This document shows positions 1-11,416 of a stretch of DNA of 64,000 nucleotides, one piece after another. The stretch covers positions 4,774,001-4,838,000 of the forward strand of contig BSBN01000829.1 of the NCBI GenBank assembly GCA_027924645.1, written 5' to 3'. Under the pieces are notes generated by a model. It was not told the origin of the DNA, made no database searches, and saw only the letters and a list, made by a program, of their open reading frames with translations. Both the position numbers and the translations under genes were made by a program. Numbering within the stretch: position 1 is the stretch's first letter; the number at the start of each line of letters is the position of its first letter. The stretch is from Cunninghamia lanceolata. Taxonomy: Eukaryota; Streptophyta; Pinopsida; Cupressales; Cupressaceae.

Positions 1-135
1 CTAACTAGGGGAGAAGTAATCAAATGCATTTCATGACAAAACTACACATAGTCCCTAATTAGGAAGGAAGTAATTGGACCAAATTGCTATCTTGCATTGT
101 GGATTTACTTTCTAGTTTAATCACTGCTATCTTCT

Positions 136-412
136 ACAAACAGGAAAAGAATAATGCTATGATTAATCACTTTCAAAGTTAACAAACGGGAAAAGAACAA
201 TGCTATGATTAATCACTTTCAAAGTTAACAAACGGGAAAAGAACAATGCTATGATTAATCACTTTCAAAGTTAACAAACGGGAAAAGAACAATGCTATGA
301 TTAATCACTTTCAAAGTTAACAAACGGGAAAAGAACAATGCTATGATTAATCACTTTCAAAGTTAACAAACGAGAAAAGAACAATGCTATGATTAATCAC
401 TTTTCAAGTTAA
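136..412. repeat. 46-bp tandem repeat array, about six copies
   Basis: A 46-bp unit containing ATGCTATGATTAATCAC and AACAAACGGG repeats head to tail. AACAAACGGG recurs at 181, 227 and 273, exactly 46 bp apart. The first unit (AGGAAAAGAATAATG) and last unit (AACGAGAAAAG, then CTTTTCAAG) are slightly diverged and the middle units are identical by eye. There are no spacers, so it is a minisatellite and not a CRISPR array. It may lie in the leader of the retroelement that follows. Confidence 0.95.
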
Positions 413-1045
413 CTATTGTGTGAGTGCACAAATTAGCTTAGCCCATTTAGTTTTTCTATTTTAACTAGGTTGGGTGAACAACTATACTCTGTGTTTATGA
501 ATGACAATAGGCTTATGCTCTCCCCTTAATTGGGTGATCAAAGTGCCAGACTTGTCATTCTTTTTGTTAAACCTTTAGGGGGGCCTACCCTTGGATGCAT
601 GCTTGTCCAAGTGGGAATGACCCTGAGTGGGAACAGGCTAAAGCCAAGCCCTACCAAGCCACTTAAAACAAATTGTGTTTGGGGTGAAAACCTCAAACAA
701 CGAGTGCTGCTATGTTACACCGACGGCCAACCTCCCCATAAACCCTCATAGGTGCAACCCTTTGAGGTTGGGAGACTCCATAACGGAGAGTAGTGCCGCT
801 GCATGTGTAACCACTCGAACGGTTGCCCTAACTAAGAACCAATTGTTGATTTGTCTTACACATGTGCTTGTTAATCATTCTCATATTCTTCAAAATTCAA
901 ATTTGCTTGTGTCTTGTGTGAGTGATTCTTGTTTGTACATGTGATCATTTGATAAACATTGCCAAATCAAACTACAACATCAAACACATAAGACAAGTCA
1001 TTCAACTCATTCTTCCAAGCACACTTGTCTTGACTTGGGACGCAT
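413..1045. other. non-coding leader-like stretch before the degenerate retroelement ORF
   Basis: No credible gene is visible; the short ORFs here show no family signal. The stretch lies directly upstream of the long degenerate ORF and has no frame continuity with it. I read it as the untranslated 5' part of the same decayed element, which is inference from position only. No matching left LTR or primer-binding site is visible in the window. Confidence 0.4.
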
Positions 1046-3835
1046 TTGCACTCTAGTCTGACGCATTTGTTTTGCACATCCAAACTAGTAAGCTTTTCCA
1101 GCCTTGTGTCAATAGCAAACAAATTAGAATATCTTGATCAAAAACTTCAATCTCTAATAATGCAAGTAAACTTAGGTCCCTCGCCCCAAGAGTGTATAGC
1201 AATTCTTCAACAAATAGATGTCTTAAAACAAGAATTAACAAGCTTGAAAGCTAAATGGGCCAGTACTAGCTATGCCTCATCCCAAAACCATACCTTCTTT
1301 TCCCATCTTAATGATACTATTGACAAGGCAACCACCACTTCAAGAGGGAAATCATATATCACCCCGTCTACTAGTCCTCCTTCACCATATTCTAAGACAC
1401 CTATCCCAAAGCATACCAGTTCTACAACAACACCACCATCTAGGTCCTCAAATTTTAATTGGGAACAATATTTTCTAGATTTACACAGCAAAAGAAAAGC
1501 TAGGGAGAACTCTGAATCCACTCCTCCATTACCTCATTCATCTTCCCATACACCTACAAAGGATGTGATCCAAGGACTACTAGCAGAAAGTCAACCATGT
1601 CCCCAAACTTTGATCCTTGGCCTTACCAAAGATTCTTCCAATGTCTTGTCAACACCTACAACGCCTTCATGTCATCCACAACCCCTTGAGCTTCTCAAAG
1701 AGCCTTCTACCATGCACCAGAGTCAAGGTCCGTCACATCCTCATGTTGTTGACCAAGAGCCTATCCAAGAGCCCTCAATTAACATTCTTAGCCCTTCAAG
1801 CCCATCTTGTGACCAACAAGCCATCAAGCCTATTCAAGAGTCTCCTATTATGAATCGAAGTCAAGAGTCATCATGTTCTCATGTTGTTGACCAAGAGCCT
1901 ATCTGAGAGCCTTCCACTTCAATTCAAACAACCCACGAGTTATGTCAAGAGCACACTTTAGAGCATGTGGAAACATTAACCCCTTGTCTAAACCAAGATC
2001 AAAACATTCCCGGCTGACCCATGCATAACCTATATCTTTTTACTACTGTTGATGAAGAAGCTATCCATGAGCAACTTGATCCTATGCATGAGCTAGAGAT
2101 CCAATGGCTTTTCTATGATCAAGATGATATCCTTAATCATGAACCCCTCCATGAGCCACTTGATCCTATCCATCTCCCAACAACCAGCCACGAACAAGCT
2201 ATCCAAATTCAACCCATCCATAACATTTACCTTCTTTATGATCAAGATAACATCTATGATGAAGAGCCTATCTATGATCAAGCAGACCATGATGATCCTC
2301 TTAGCCCACTTTATGTGTTCCATGGTCCTGAGCCTATCACCCCATCTAGTCTTACCCAAAATCCAACAACTTCCACTTCCCTTGATGAGACACTTGCCTC
2401 CCAAGCACGCGTAGAAGATCAAACCAATAATACTCCTCTGCCATCTGTTATGGACCAAGCGGCAAATCCTGCACCATATATCCTTGGTCTTACTACCTTC
2501 ATGCATGAATGTTCTCTCTTAGAACACCAACAACCATTATCCTCTATCTCATCTTCTCCATCCAATCAGGAACTTGTGTCTAGTATTCCACCTACACATA
2601 ATCCCGCTATCCACCGCATACTCCAGAAGATGAACTATCAAGGTAAAGGCTTAGGCCTTCATGAACAAGGTATTTTGGAACCCATCCATGTCAATATTCC
2701 TCCACCTTCATACGGCCTTGGATACATACCCCAAGTTTCACAAACTCAAGATGTTGGTACTTCCTCCACTCCTCCTAAGTCTACCACTTTCCATCGCAAA
2801 CACCATCATATCCCCAAAACATATGTCGCCATTCTACCTCCATCATCCTACAATTGTCAAAAGCATGTGACCATACACCTTCAACCATCCAATCTCCCTC
2901 CACTACTTCCAACTCCTAATATCCCACCATCCAATCTCCCTCTGCCACTTCCAACTCCTAATATCCCACCATCCAATCTACCTCCGCTACTTCCAACTCC
3001 TCACATCCCTCCATGCTTTTTACCACCATTTCTTCCAACACCTTATCCATCCATCCATAAATCCTCTCAATATCCCAATCATGGCTGACAAACGCACATA
3101 TGGTCTAAACAAAGAGCTTTCACCAACCTCACGTCTACCATCCCACGGGGATTCAATGACAAATATGCGGATGCCTCTACCTATAAAGTCAAAAATCCTA
3201 AGAGTCCTCATGACCTAGGATGTAAAAGCCAAGAATCAAAGAATTATCCATATCAAAAGCTGCATACACCCATACACCTCAATGCCAAATTGAAACAGGT
3301 GTGGGTCCCCAAGCAACAAAGGATTACTCCAAAAGCTGCACAAAAGATGCATACACCCAAACGCACACCTCCATAGGTACTATCTAAAAGCAAAAAGGTT
3401 TGGGTACCTAAGAAAAAATCCCTCAAGTTACATGAGGCATCCACCTCTCAAGAATTCCAACCATTCACTTTCTCCCATTCCATCCATAAGTCTGAAATTC
3501 TTCCATCCCACATAGCAAGCAAAAATTAGAAAAATACTAAGGCTATGTGGGTCTATAAATTCCTAAATCATTCATCCACAAGCAAAAGTCTCTGTTGCCT
3601 CCTACACTACTTTCCCATCACCAGCTTCAATGTTTATCATGGTATGTGCAACCATTGGTCATTTTTCCCTTCCATTCCGCAATATTTTCATATACCTCCA
3701 TCTCCCCTTCCTTCTACTACTATCCCACATATCTTCCTCATCCTATGGTCCATGCTTTCGCATAAAACCTTCCTTCCATCTTTGGATAAGTCCTTCTGTA
3801 TACCACATCATCATTCACTATCGCACCTTCCATAA
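1046..3835 (+). pseudogene. degenerate retroelement ORF with proline-rich linker and G-patch-like motif
   Basis: One frame stays open over most of about 930 codons and is broken by several stops, including TGA at 1904-1906 and another TGA near 2018. The first part (1046-1906) has a short coiled-coil-like start (LEYLDQKLQSL, QIDVLKQELTSLKAKW), then proline/serine/threonine-rich sequence with repeated DQEPIQEPS-type phrases. The second part (2021-3088) has a G-patch-like segment near 2625-2720 (RILQKMNYQGKGLGLHEQG, then EPIHV and YGLGYIP), followed by a repeated PPSNLPPLLPTPNI-type tract. Further on, VWVPK-like phrases recur near 3295 and 3400. G-patch segments of this form are known in plant Ty3/gypsy polyproteins beside the protease. 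No protease, RT or integrase is recognisable, so this is a decayed or non-autonomous copy. The family call is moderate; the broken state is clear. Confidence 0.5.
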
Positions 3836-6126
3836 TCCACTATCTACCTACACCATCTCACTTTCATACGATCCCCTACCAACATCTGTGAGAACACTTG
3901 ACATTGTCCATTCGACAGTATCTATCTAGCGGGACTATCACCTTTCAAGGAACTCTATACTTGAGTCTTTCCATATCCACCTTCTCCTATCTAAATATTC
4001 AAAAACAAAAACAAAAAAAACAAAAATGAAAAAAGTAAAGAGAAATCCCTTCGTCCAATGGTAAAAACTTGGCAAATAGGCACCTTGGATAAGTACCATG
4101 ATGAAAACCTGGCAAACATGCATCATGTGTAAAGTTGATCTTCCATGTTACCTACACTTGGGGGCACCTTGTCTCATCGGCATATCACTCTTCTCCTACC
4201 AGTTTCCTTTCATACTATTTCCTATCCTATCCTCTATCCATTGCATGCCTATCCTATCTCGTCCATCCACCCAAACTTCCTTTCCTCTATTATTTGGTCT
4301 TGATAAAGACTGGGGGCACAATGTTGACAAATGTTTTGAAAGGCTCTTGACATACCTTATCCCTCCAAAACATGCAAATCCTTCATCCTCCTATCATCAT
4401 AAACATTGCCATGAAAAATCCTAAGTATTCTACCTACAACGGGGCACGTTATTCTTATGCAACGTAGTCCTTGGAGATCACATCCTTGGTTCATTCTACC
4501 TCCATATCTACTATCACCCATACAACTACATATCCATGGTGGTTCCTTGTCATCGGTATTGTTTGTTCCATAGCTGATCCATATCGGTTCCATATCATGT
4601 TTTATCTGACCCATATCGGTTCCATATCGTGTCTCATCCGATCCATATCTTAGGTCCATTAGGGTTCTTCCTGAACTATGTCACCTCTGAGCTATCATGT
4701 AGGTAAGGCCATTATCTATGCACCCCCAAGGCTCCACTGTCCCATCCACTCCATGTCTCGTCCTTCTGTCTGTTTGGGTCCATACCATTTTTGCATCTTC
4801 ACCGTCGCCTAGGTCTTAGGTCCATCAGGGTTCCCCCGAACTACGTTGCCTCTACATCGTCACGTAGGCAAGACCATTTAGCAATAAGCCCCCGAGGCAC
4901 TAGGTCAGTCCCTAAGGGTCCGTCCCGCCAATAAAGATTGTAATACCTTCTGCTAGACAAACAAGAGCAACAAAGCCCGCTTCATAGCAAAAATCTTGAC
5001 AAAAAAACATCAACCTGTCCAAGGCAAAACAGAGCACCATACTGAAACACTCAAGCTAAATCTCATATCAATTATGGCAACAAGACACATCTAAATGCAA
5101 GAATGTTTTGTGTTGGTTAGATTAAGAGTCTTGATTTATGCTATCATGTCTTTCTATGCTACTCGAGGATGCCAAAAGCTAGAGATGCTATGATGGGGGC
5201 ATGATTATTTTCTTTGTCTACTTCTTGTGGATTAAACTTGAGTAATGTGATGACTTTTGTCTAACGACATGATTGGCAAAAGATCATCAAGGACTCTGAA
5301 GTTCTAAACATGAAAAGGGGCAATCCTTGTCTATTGAAAAATCTATGTAAGCAATACTCAGGTCATCTCGGTTCAATTATACCTAGATGCTTGTATTCTC
5401 TTACCACATTTCAAAAAAATGATGAAAAATACCAAAAAAAAAGTGCCCAATGATGAAAGTGCTTCAAAATACTTGCTATATCAAGGTGACAAATATCCAT
5501 ATCTATACCATATCTACTTGTGTCTCATATCCGTATCCATATCCATACCATATCCAATTGCAAGTCTACCCTTAATCCATGCCAATCAAGTCAAGTCAAT
5601 CTTGTCAAATGATCCGATCACAATTAGTGGTCTTGATCCTTGTCCAGTCGTAAACCATGTCAATTAGTCATAACTATCCTTCATGTTGCTCTAGGGATAC
5701 ATCACTCCCCGCCATGACAACAATGTCATATATCGTTATCATATCAAATGTCTTAGACAGGATGTTGTATTGTCGAAACCAGACCCAGAGTCTTATACGA
5801 CATACTTCATTCTTGAAACCAGACATCATCGATCCATATCGTTGGTTTACCACTCGACATGGGCAATACCTTGTTTGTACTTGCATCATTCATGCATACT
5901 TGCTGACTTGCTTGTGTGTGTTATCAGTTTTATCTTGTATTCCATATCATTCATCCCTTTCCTCTACATTCAACCATTTCATCTCCTATCAACATATCTT
6001 ATCGTGAGATTGTCCGTCTCATGCCTTTCGCCTTCTCCCCATCCAATCTCCTGAGGGGGCATCCTATCGTCATAACCTGTACCAGAGCCAAACTCGGGCA
6101 TGTATCATTATCAGACTATTCTTATT
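3836..6126. other. pyrimidine- and A-rich non-coding part of the retroelement body
   Basis: The stretch is G-poor on the plus strand, with many CCATATC words (clusters near 4570-4650 and 5485-5560) and no ORF of recognisable family. It sits between the degenerate ORF and a polypurine tract plus LTR. It is therefore the 3' untranslated or fully decayed internal region of the same element. A diverged direct repeat lies inside it (see 4649-4906). Confidence 0.5.
4649..4906. repeat. diverged direct repeat, two ~90-bp copies 167 bp apart
   Basis: Copy one starts CTTAGGTCCATTAGGGTTC at 4649 and copy two CTTAGGTCCATCAGGGTTC at 4816. Both continue through GAACTA(T/C)GT, CACCTC/TGCCTC, a (A/C)GTAGG(T/C)AAG(G/A)CCATT segment and a CCCCCAAGGC/CCCCGAGGC end. 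The spacing and shared order indicate an old tandem duplication within the element body. Confidence 0.75.
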
Positions 6127-6172
6127 CTTTGAAACAATGTGATAAAACACATTGCTTCAAAGAGGGGCAAAA
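6127..6172 (+). promoter_or_regulatory. stem-loop plus polypurine tract preceding a 3' LTR
   Basis: The arms CTTTGAAACAATGTG (6127-6141) and CACATTGCTTCAAAG (6148-6162) form a 15-position stem with one A-C mismatch and an ATAAAA loop. The purine-rich AGAGGGGCAAAA (6161-6172) follows and abuts TGTATACACC, a typical LTR start. The purine run is the expected plus-strand primer site for reverse transcription. The hairpin touching it is unusual and may be functional. Confidence 0.75.
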
Positions 6173-7030
6173 TGTATACACCTAAAATTGGCTCAGGTCG
6201 AATTAAGTAAATATTTAATATTTATCTTAATTCTTATTTTCTTCTGGCAGTTAAATAAATGTTATACATTTAGTTAATTGGCTCATTATCCCATAATTAA
6301 ATAAAGTCATTTTATTTAATTAAATTCCCTAAATTCTTCTAATGTCTCACATAATTAAATAATCCTACATTATGTAATTAATAAAAAATTCCTAAAGTCC
6401 AAAAATCCACTTCATCAAATCCACCTCATCTCTTCCACCTCACCATGTTGCACATATAATTAAATATTCTTAATATTTAATTAGCTAATATCCTCCATTT
6501 TCCAAAATAAATCATTAAATCAATTATCTTCCACAAATGGAATATTTAATTCAAATGTTCCCCACTAGCCTTCACAAATTGAATATTTCATTCAATGTTC
6601 CCCCCTAGCCTTCACAAATTGAATATTTTATTCAATGCTCCCCACTAGCCTTCACCAATTGAATATTTAATTCAATTGTCATAATCCACTGTCCTCCACT
6701 ATTGAAAATTTAATTCAACTGTCATAATCCATTATCCTCCAATTGAATATTTAATTCAATTGTCATAATCCACTATTTTCAAATAAAGGATTTTTAATTC
6801 ACCCATTATGAATTAAAGATTCACTTTTATTCCTAGCCATTGATCTCATCAACTGATCTTCACCCTCCATTCTATTTTCAGAAAATCTATAAATAGAACC
6901 CTCTTCTAAGCCATTTAGGGGGATTCATTATTGCATCAAATCTATACTTAAAATTCTCTCATCCTTCTCTTCATTCCACTTTCTAAGTAACCTCCATTAT
7001 TGTGTGTTGAAGCTCATCTTCAACCACACA
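6173..7030 (+). mobile_element. LTR of a decayed LTR retrotransposon, ~858 bp
   Basis: It starts TGTATACACC directly after a polypurine tract and plausibly ends CAACCACACA. A TATAAATA box lies at 6888-6895, leaving about 135 bp of R-U5, which fits a promoter-bearing LTR. Upstream of the TATA box (about 6530-6770) is a series of palindromic ATTGAATA-TTT-ATTCAAT units on a ~40-bp period. The 3' boundary is uncertain because no second copy is in view. The next bases (AGGTATCAATAGCC) resemble a tRNA-Met primer site, which would support this boundary. Confidence 0.6.
6531..6770. repeat. ~40-bp repeats with palindromic ATTGAATATTTAATTCAAT core
   Basis: CCC(A/C)CTAGCCTTCAC recurs at 6561, 6601 and 6641, each followed by a TTGAATATT...ATTCAAT palindrome. 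Two further palindromes followed by TGTCATAATCCA lie near 6700 and 6740. The array is in the upstream part of the LTR, where enhancer-like repeats are common. Confidence 0.75.
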
Positions 7031-7907
7031 AGGTATCAATAGCCATTCTTACTTTGGCATCTTCAAACAAGCAAGCAAGCTAAAAAGAGCTTCTGAGGGC
7101 TTCAATCAAGATCAAAGCAAGATAGGCAACAATGGAAAACGATAGGTAAATAGGTTTTGTAAGTATTTCTACTTGTTTGGTTGGATTCCTCTTTACTTTC
7201 AACTTCTATTGTGTTTGGGTATTATGTTTTCATTGATTTGAATCTAACTCATTCTCTCCCTCACACTACCAAGTATTTGATCATCCTCATGTATCCAAGC
7301 TTGATAAGACATATGGCCTAGGTAGACCAAATATTTATTTTTTCTAAAAAGAGTTGGTGCCCAAACACTGTTGCTTTTCCACTCACATTTCCTTGTTCCC
7401 ATCCAAGTGATCGAAATAAAATCTCTAGTTGGAGGCATTTAGGACTCTTCTATAGGGTGTCAATCTCTTTAAAAAGGTTGTGTTATGTTTTCTCCTACAT
7501 AGATACTCCATTTGGAAAAAACTATCTTTTGGTTAGATAATCTAGAGATTATTGGGGTTTTTAGTTTGAGGGTGTTGATTGTAGTTAACTTGAGGTGTAT
7601 GGTGGGAAATTTTAGCATAGATAAGTCCACTCAAGATTAGATTTTGCATGTGGCTCTTTGAGACATGAGGATAAGTTGTCTATTGGGGTTGTTGAAAAAA
7701 TTATAGAGAAGGTTGAATGTGATTATTCAATTTATGGTTTATAGGAGGATGTTTTTTCTGGAGGAAGGAAATATATATTTTTTTCACTAGAAAAAAGATT
7801 TTTCATCCTTCTATAAGGATCTATTATGGTTATCACATTCTCAAGATCACCCATAGGAATGGTAAGAAAGAAAATTCCAACTATTTTTTAATATCATCTT
7901 TGTTGGA
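7031..7907. other. no recognisable gene
   Basis: AT-rich sequence without a supported ORF. A primer-site-like AGGTATCAATAGCC sits at the left edge. The remainder may be decayed retroelement or genomic filler, and I see no domain signal on either strand. Confidence 0.5.
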
Positions 7908-8262
7908 TGTGTTAGAAATGAAGGTAAATAACTATCAACAAAAATCTAATTACAATTGTAATATAGATATTTAACTGTGCAAAACCAAAATGGAGATAGT
8001 ATAAAATTAACACAAAGAAATAACAGAATAGAAGGTCAAACACATAACATAGTGTTTACATGGAGAAACCCTTTTGGGATATAACTCCACACAAGAAAAG
8101 ATGCACCAGTCTGTATTAACTTCAATAGATTTTACAATACAACACTGTCAATCTCCTCTTCTGTCTTCAATCCAAAAGCACCTATTTTTCCAGTCTCTAC
8201 TCTCTACTCCAACACAACCATAATACAATATCCTCATAAAAAGGGTTTCCTTGTAGGGTAAG
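7908..8262 (-). mobile_element. possible old Copia-type LTR fragment, split by the next element
   Basis: The plus strand reads TGTTAGAAATGAAGG at the left and has a GGAGAAACCCTTTTGGGAT segment near 8072. This resembles the minus-strand Copia-type LTR at 59602-60290, which has TGTTAGGAATTTG and GGGAAAACCCTTTTCAGGG. The three-LTR element is inserted at 8262, so the rest of this LTR may continue from 13597. The right end is not identifiable. Confidence 0.35.
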
Positions 8263-9120
8263 TGTTGGTGTATAACTCACATGAGTTATTCTTAACATAA
8301 CCATAGTTAGGCAATTTTCCTCACATGTGGAAAGGCTAATTCCACTCTATGAGTCGTTAGTAGATGTGTTACCTCATATTCGACACATTGCTGCTACATT
8401 TGAGGGTGGTTGAACCTTGAGCTATTCTCTTGGTTCCATTTTCACCACCTTTCCTATTCTCATGGAGTATTGTTTCCCAAACTTCACCTATTTATACCAG
8501 TTCATTTTTAATCCAAATTGTTCGTTTTTATTTGCCCTCAAATTTGATAATCCTGGGCAACCATTTTAGTGACACTATGCAAATAAAGGAGGACATTTAT
8601 GATCAAGGCAAGACCAATTAATCACATACAGGTTTATAAAAGTACAAAAGGACAAGCCTCCATGGGATTTTAGACATTTATAAATTACTTTGCACTAACA
8701 TGTTTATTTAATTCTTTTAAAGGAATTAAATATTGTTCTATTATGCCCAAGTAATTAAATTTGCACCATAGCCATGTAAAATGAAATTACATGTGCGTAG
8801 GTGAATTCTCTATGTAGGGGAAATTAATTCTTTAAGAGAATTAATTGAAATTGTAAAAATGCAAAGGGTAATTACACGTAAAAATTATATGTTGGAGGAG
8901 ATGTATAAATTAGTTTCAAGAGGAAAGTAATTAAGGTTGGGTAAGTTATACTTGAGATAAATTAATTCTTTAAAGAATTAATTTGGAATTGGAAATTCCC
9001 GTGAAGAGGTGGGAAAATATTTTTAAAGAATTAAAATTCCCGAGGAAAAAGTGAATGAGTATTTCAAAGAAGAAGTTAAGTTATAGGTAGTTACCCAACT
9101 ACTTGGGTATGAGTAAAATG

Positions 9121-9130
9121 TATAAAAGGG
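9121..9130 (+). promoter_or_regulatory. TATA box of the 1.2-kb insertion
   Basis: TATAAAAGGG precedes a run rich in CCCTCTC, a pyrimidine-rich leader typical of plant transcription starts. It is the best promoter-like sequence in this insertion. Confidence 0.55.
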
Positions 9131-9290
9131 GGTAGTTCCATTTTACGGGGGTTCCCTCTCCCTCTCTCTTTCTCTCCTCTCTCGGGAGGTATGCTGCATG
9201 TAACATTTTGCAAATATTATTGAAGTGATGTGAAATTTGATGAGGTGAAGATAAACAATTTTCTTGCTTCATAAATTTAATTTTCTAGGA

Positions 9291-9520
9291 GACTGTGTGC
9301 TACCAAAAATGAAAGTGGGCTCTGTATCACAGATTTAGAGAAATATTGATCGTCTGTGTGCTATCAATGTTTAGATGTTGTTTATTTGCAAATTCAGAAG
9401 AATATTAACGGACTGTGTGCTATTAATGTTTTTAGATTTTTCTCATCAAATATTTGTTTCATTATTTTTGATATTACCTAATCTCAGCAAGTATTAATGG
9501 ACTGTGTGCCATTAATATTT
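9291..9520 (+). repeat. four CTGTGTGC repeats, three set in hairpins with different arms
   Basis: (G/A)(A/T)CTGTGTGC occurs at 9291, 9352, 9411 and 9500. The last three are flanked by short inverted arms whose sequences differ: ATTGAT...ATCAAT, ATTAA...TTAAT and ATTAATGG...CCATTAAT. In the fourth, an 8-bp perfect stem encloses ACTGTGTG as the loop. All lie downstream of the TATA box, so they would be in the transcript. Confidence 0.75.
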
Positions 9521-9807
9521 CATTTTTCATTTTAGTCAAAAGTTTACTTAGTTTTGAGGAGAGGAGAAATTATTTAAAAATATAAAATTATACATTCATA
9601 CGAAGGGAGCTGTACCTTCTAAAAACTTCAGAGAGCGATTGTAAAAATCTATTTTACAGTTCATTCAACTGTTAGTGCAATTGTCACCTTAAGATTGGGC
9701 AAAATATACAGAGGAATTTCAGGTGACAAATCTGTTTACTAATAGTTTTCAACATTGCAATCTTGTGTTTGATTTCTTCTCCATGATCTTGGTCTTCCGC
9801 TCACACA

Positions 9808-11092
9808 TCGTAGGCAAGAAGATTGGAGTTCAAACGGCTCTAGGAGCCACAAGGTAGAAAGAGGTGGAAGTGCCTTTGAAGGCACATGGGTGCCAAGCGA
9901 CGGCCGTGAAGTTTAGAGCTACGAATGTTACCACAGGGGGCTTAAATATTTTCTCTCACTGTTTTTTTCTCCAAAAAATTATTTCATGCAATTTTATTTT
10001 TTCAAGCACATTGAAAAATTTGAGAAGTTATACTTTTTTTTACATATGCAAAATTTTTTAAGAAGCCATAAATTTTGCATATGAACTCGAAATTGAGTTG
10101 TTCAAAAGGAAAAAGGGCTTCATTTTTAGTCCTCTTTCATTCTAGCTTATTACTACACTATCATTATAAAGTGCTAGTTTAAGTTACAGTTAGAGTGACA
10201 AATACACTTCATTTATTAATTACGCAAATTGGGGAAAATCAAACTAAAGGGAAAAATCCACTCAAAGATGTAAACAGATGTCAAGTGCACTCAATTATAA
10301 AGTGTGACTTTAAGGGGGAATTAGGCTAGAGTGTTCAAAACCACTCTTAATGCACGAAAGTACCACTTTAAAAGTCAAAATCGAGTATCAAGAAGTTTAA
10401 ATTTCACCATTTCATCACCTGAAAGAAGGTCAAAAGGTAATGGTACTGCCTTCATCTTTTTGCATTTCACATCTCGTGAATAAGACAATCATGATGCAAC
10501 TTCAGAGCCTAGTGTAAACTCTGAGCTTAGGTCAATTGGTTCTATATGGTGGAAAAATTGAACTCTACTTGAATTCTAGTATGTAAAAATACTCATATAG
10601 TGTCAAGATATTGAAAGTGTAAAAGTGAAGTGTAAGCACTAATCTATAAAGTGTAGTGGGGAGATTGCAACATTGCAACTTAAATCGCATTGGTTCCTAC
10701 CTCATTTGAATGTGCACATATGCACATCCTTTCTTTAGTCATTTTGTACATTTCTTAGACCTTCATTATAATTTTTTTCTTTTAAAACACCACTTACTTC
10801 AATCAGTTTGCCAAAATCTCTTAACATCAAGGGAAAGGCAAATTTTACAACTTTGACATGCTTCAGGAGTTCTACATATCTGAATCAGAATCGACATCGA
10901 CATCATGATCATCAGGAGGATCCATCTAAAGTCCTCTCTTTGTTTTCTCTCTTTTACAGGAAAGTTTTTCCCCAATGGGTTTTCTTTCTTTCTCTGTTGT
11001 ATGAGAGATATTTTTTGTAAATGTGTACCTAAAATGGCGCACAACCGTGACTCATATTTCATAAACCCACCTAAGCTATGCTTAAGGGGGGG
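9808..11092 (+). other. internal region 1 of the tandem-dimer element (5'-deleted)
   Basis: It is homologous to 11985-13272, sharing AAGATTGGAGTTCAAA near 9830 and 11994 and the same order through to the polypurine tract. About 570 bp that follow LTR B, including the primer site and the hairpin cluster, are missing here. No ORF belongs to a recognised family. The right end has a short leader-like ORF region and CTTAAGGGGGGG before LTR B. Confidence 0.8.
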
Positions 11093-11416
11093 TGTTGGTG
11101 TATAACTCACATGAATTATTCCTAACATAACCATAGTTAGGTATCTTTCCTCACATGTGGAAAGACTAATTCCACACTATCAGTCATTAGTAGATGTGTC
11201 GCCTCATATTCGACACATCACTGCTACATTTGAGGATGGTTGAACCTTGAGCTATTCTCTTGGTTCTATTTTTACCACCTTTCCTATTCTCATGAAGTAT
11301 TGTTTCCCAAACTTCACCTATTTATACTGGTTCATTTGTAATCCAAATGGTTCATTTTCAACATTGTAATCTCGTGTTAGATTTCTACTCCACAATCTTG
11401 GTCTTCCACTCACACA
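11093..11416 (+). mobile_element. LTR B (central), 324 bp
   Basis: It runs from TGTTGGTGTATAACTC to CCACTCACACA. It has a polypurine tract on its left (AAGGGGGG) and a tRNA-Met primer site on its right. It can therefore serve as the 3' LTR of unit 1 and the 5' LTR of unit 2, as expected for a tandem dimer. Confidence 0.92.

Larger units (their letters stand above)
8529..9744 (+). mobile_element. 1.2-kb insertion in LTR A, possibly a solo LTR
   Basis: The segment is flanked by GTTTT repeats and has no coding potential. Its layout is LTR-like: AT palindromes upstream (8705-8732, 8822-8846, and a perfect 26-bp palindrome at 8959-8984), a TATAAAAGGG box at 9121-9130, a CT-rich leader (9150-9185), then four GACTGTGTGC-type repeats. 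The termini read TATTTGCC and ACTAATA and lack the usual TG...CA. The solo-LTR reading is therefore tentative, and another element class is possible. Confidence 0.55.
8263..9807 (+). mobile_element. LTR A of the tandem-dimer element, split by a 1.2-kb insertion
   Basis: 8263-8528 matches the first part of the 324-bp LTR and 9745-9807 matches its last ~60 bp (TTTTCAACATTGCAATC to CTCACACA). The break lies at GTTTT, which is present on both sides (8524-8528 and 9745-9749). It reads as a 5-bp target duplication of the inserted segment. Confidence 0.88.

Noticed and set aside
136..412. CRISPR-like regular repeats
   Set aside because: Repeats are contiguous with no unique spacers, and the genome is eukaryotic; it is a 46-bp minisatellite.
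10799..11134. Minus-strand 111-aa ORF in the dimer element, repeated at 13060-13314
   Set aside because: Reverse complement of conserved non-coding sequence before the polypurine tract; no family signal.
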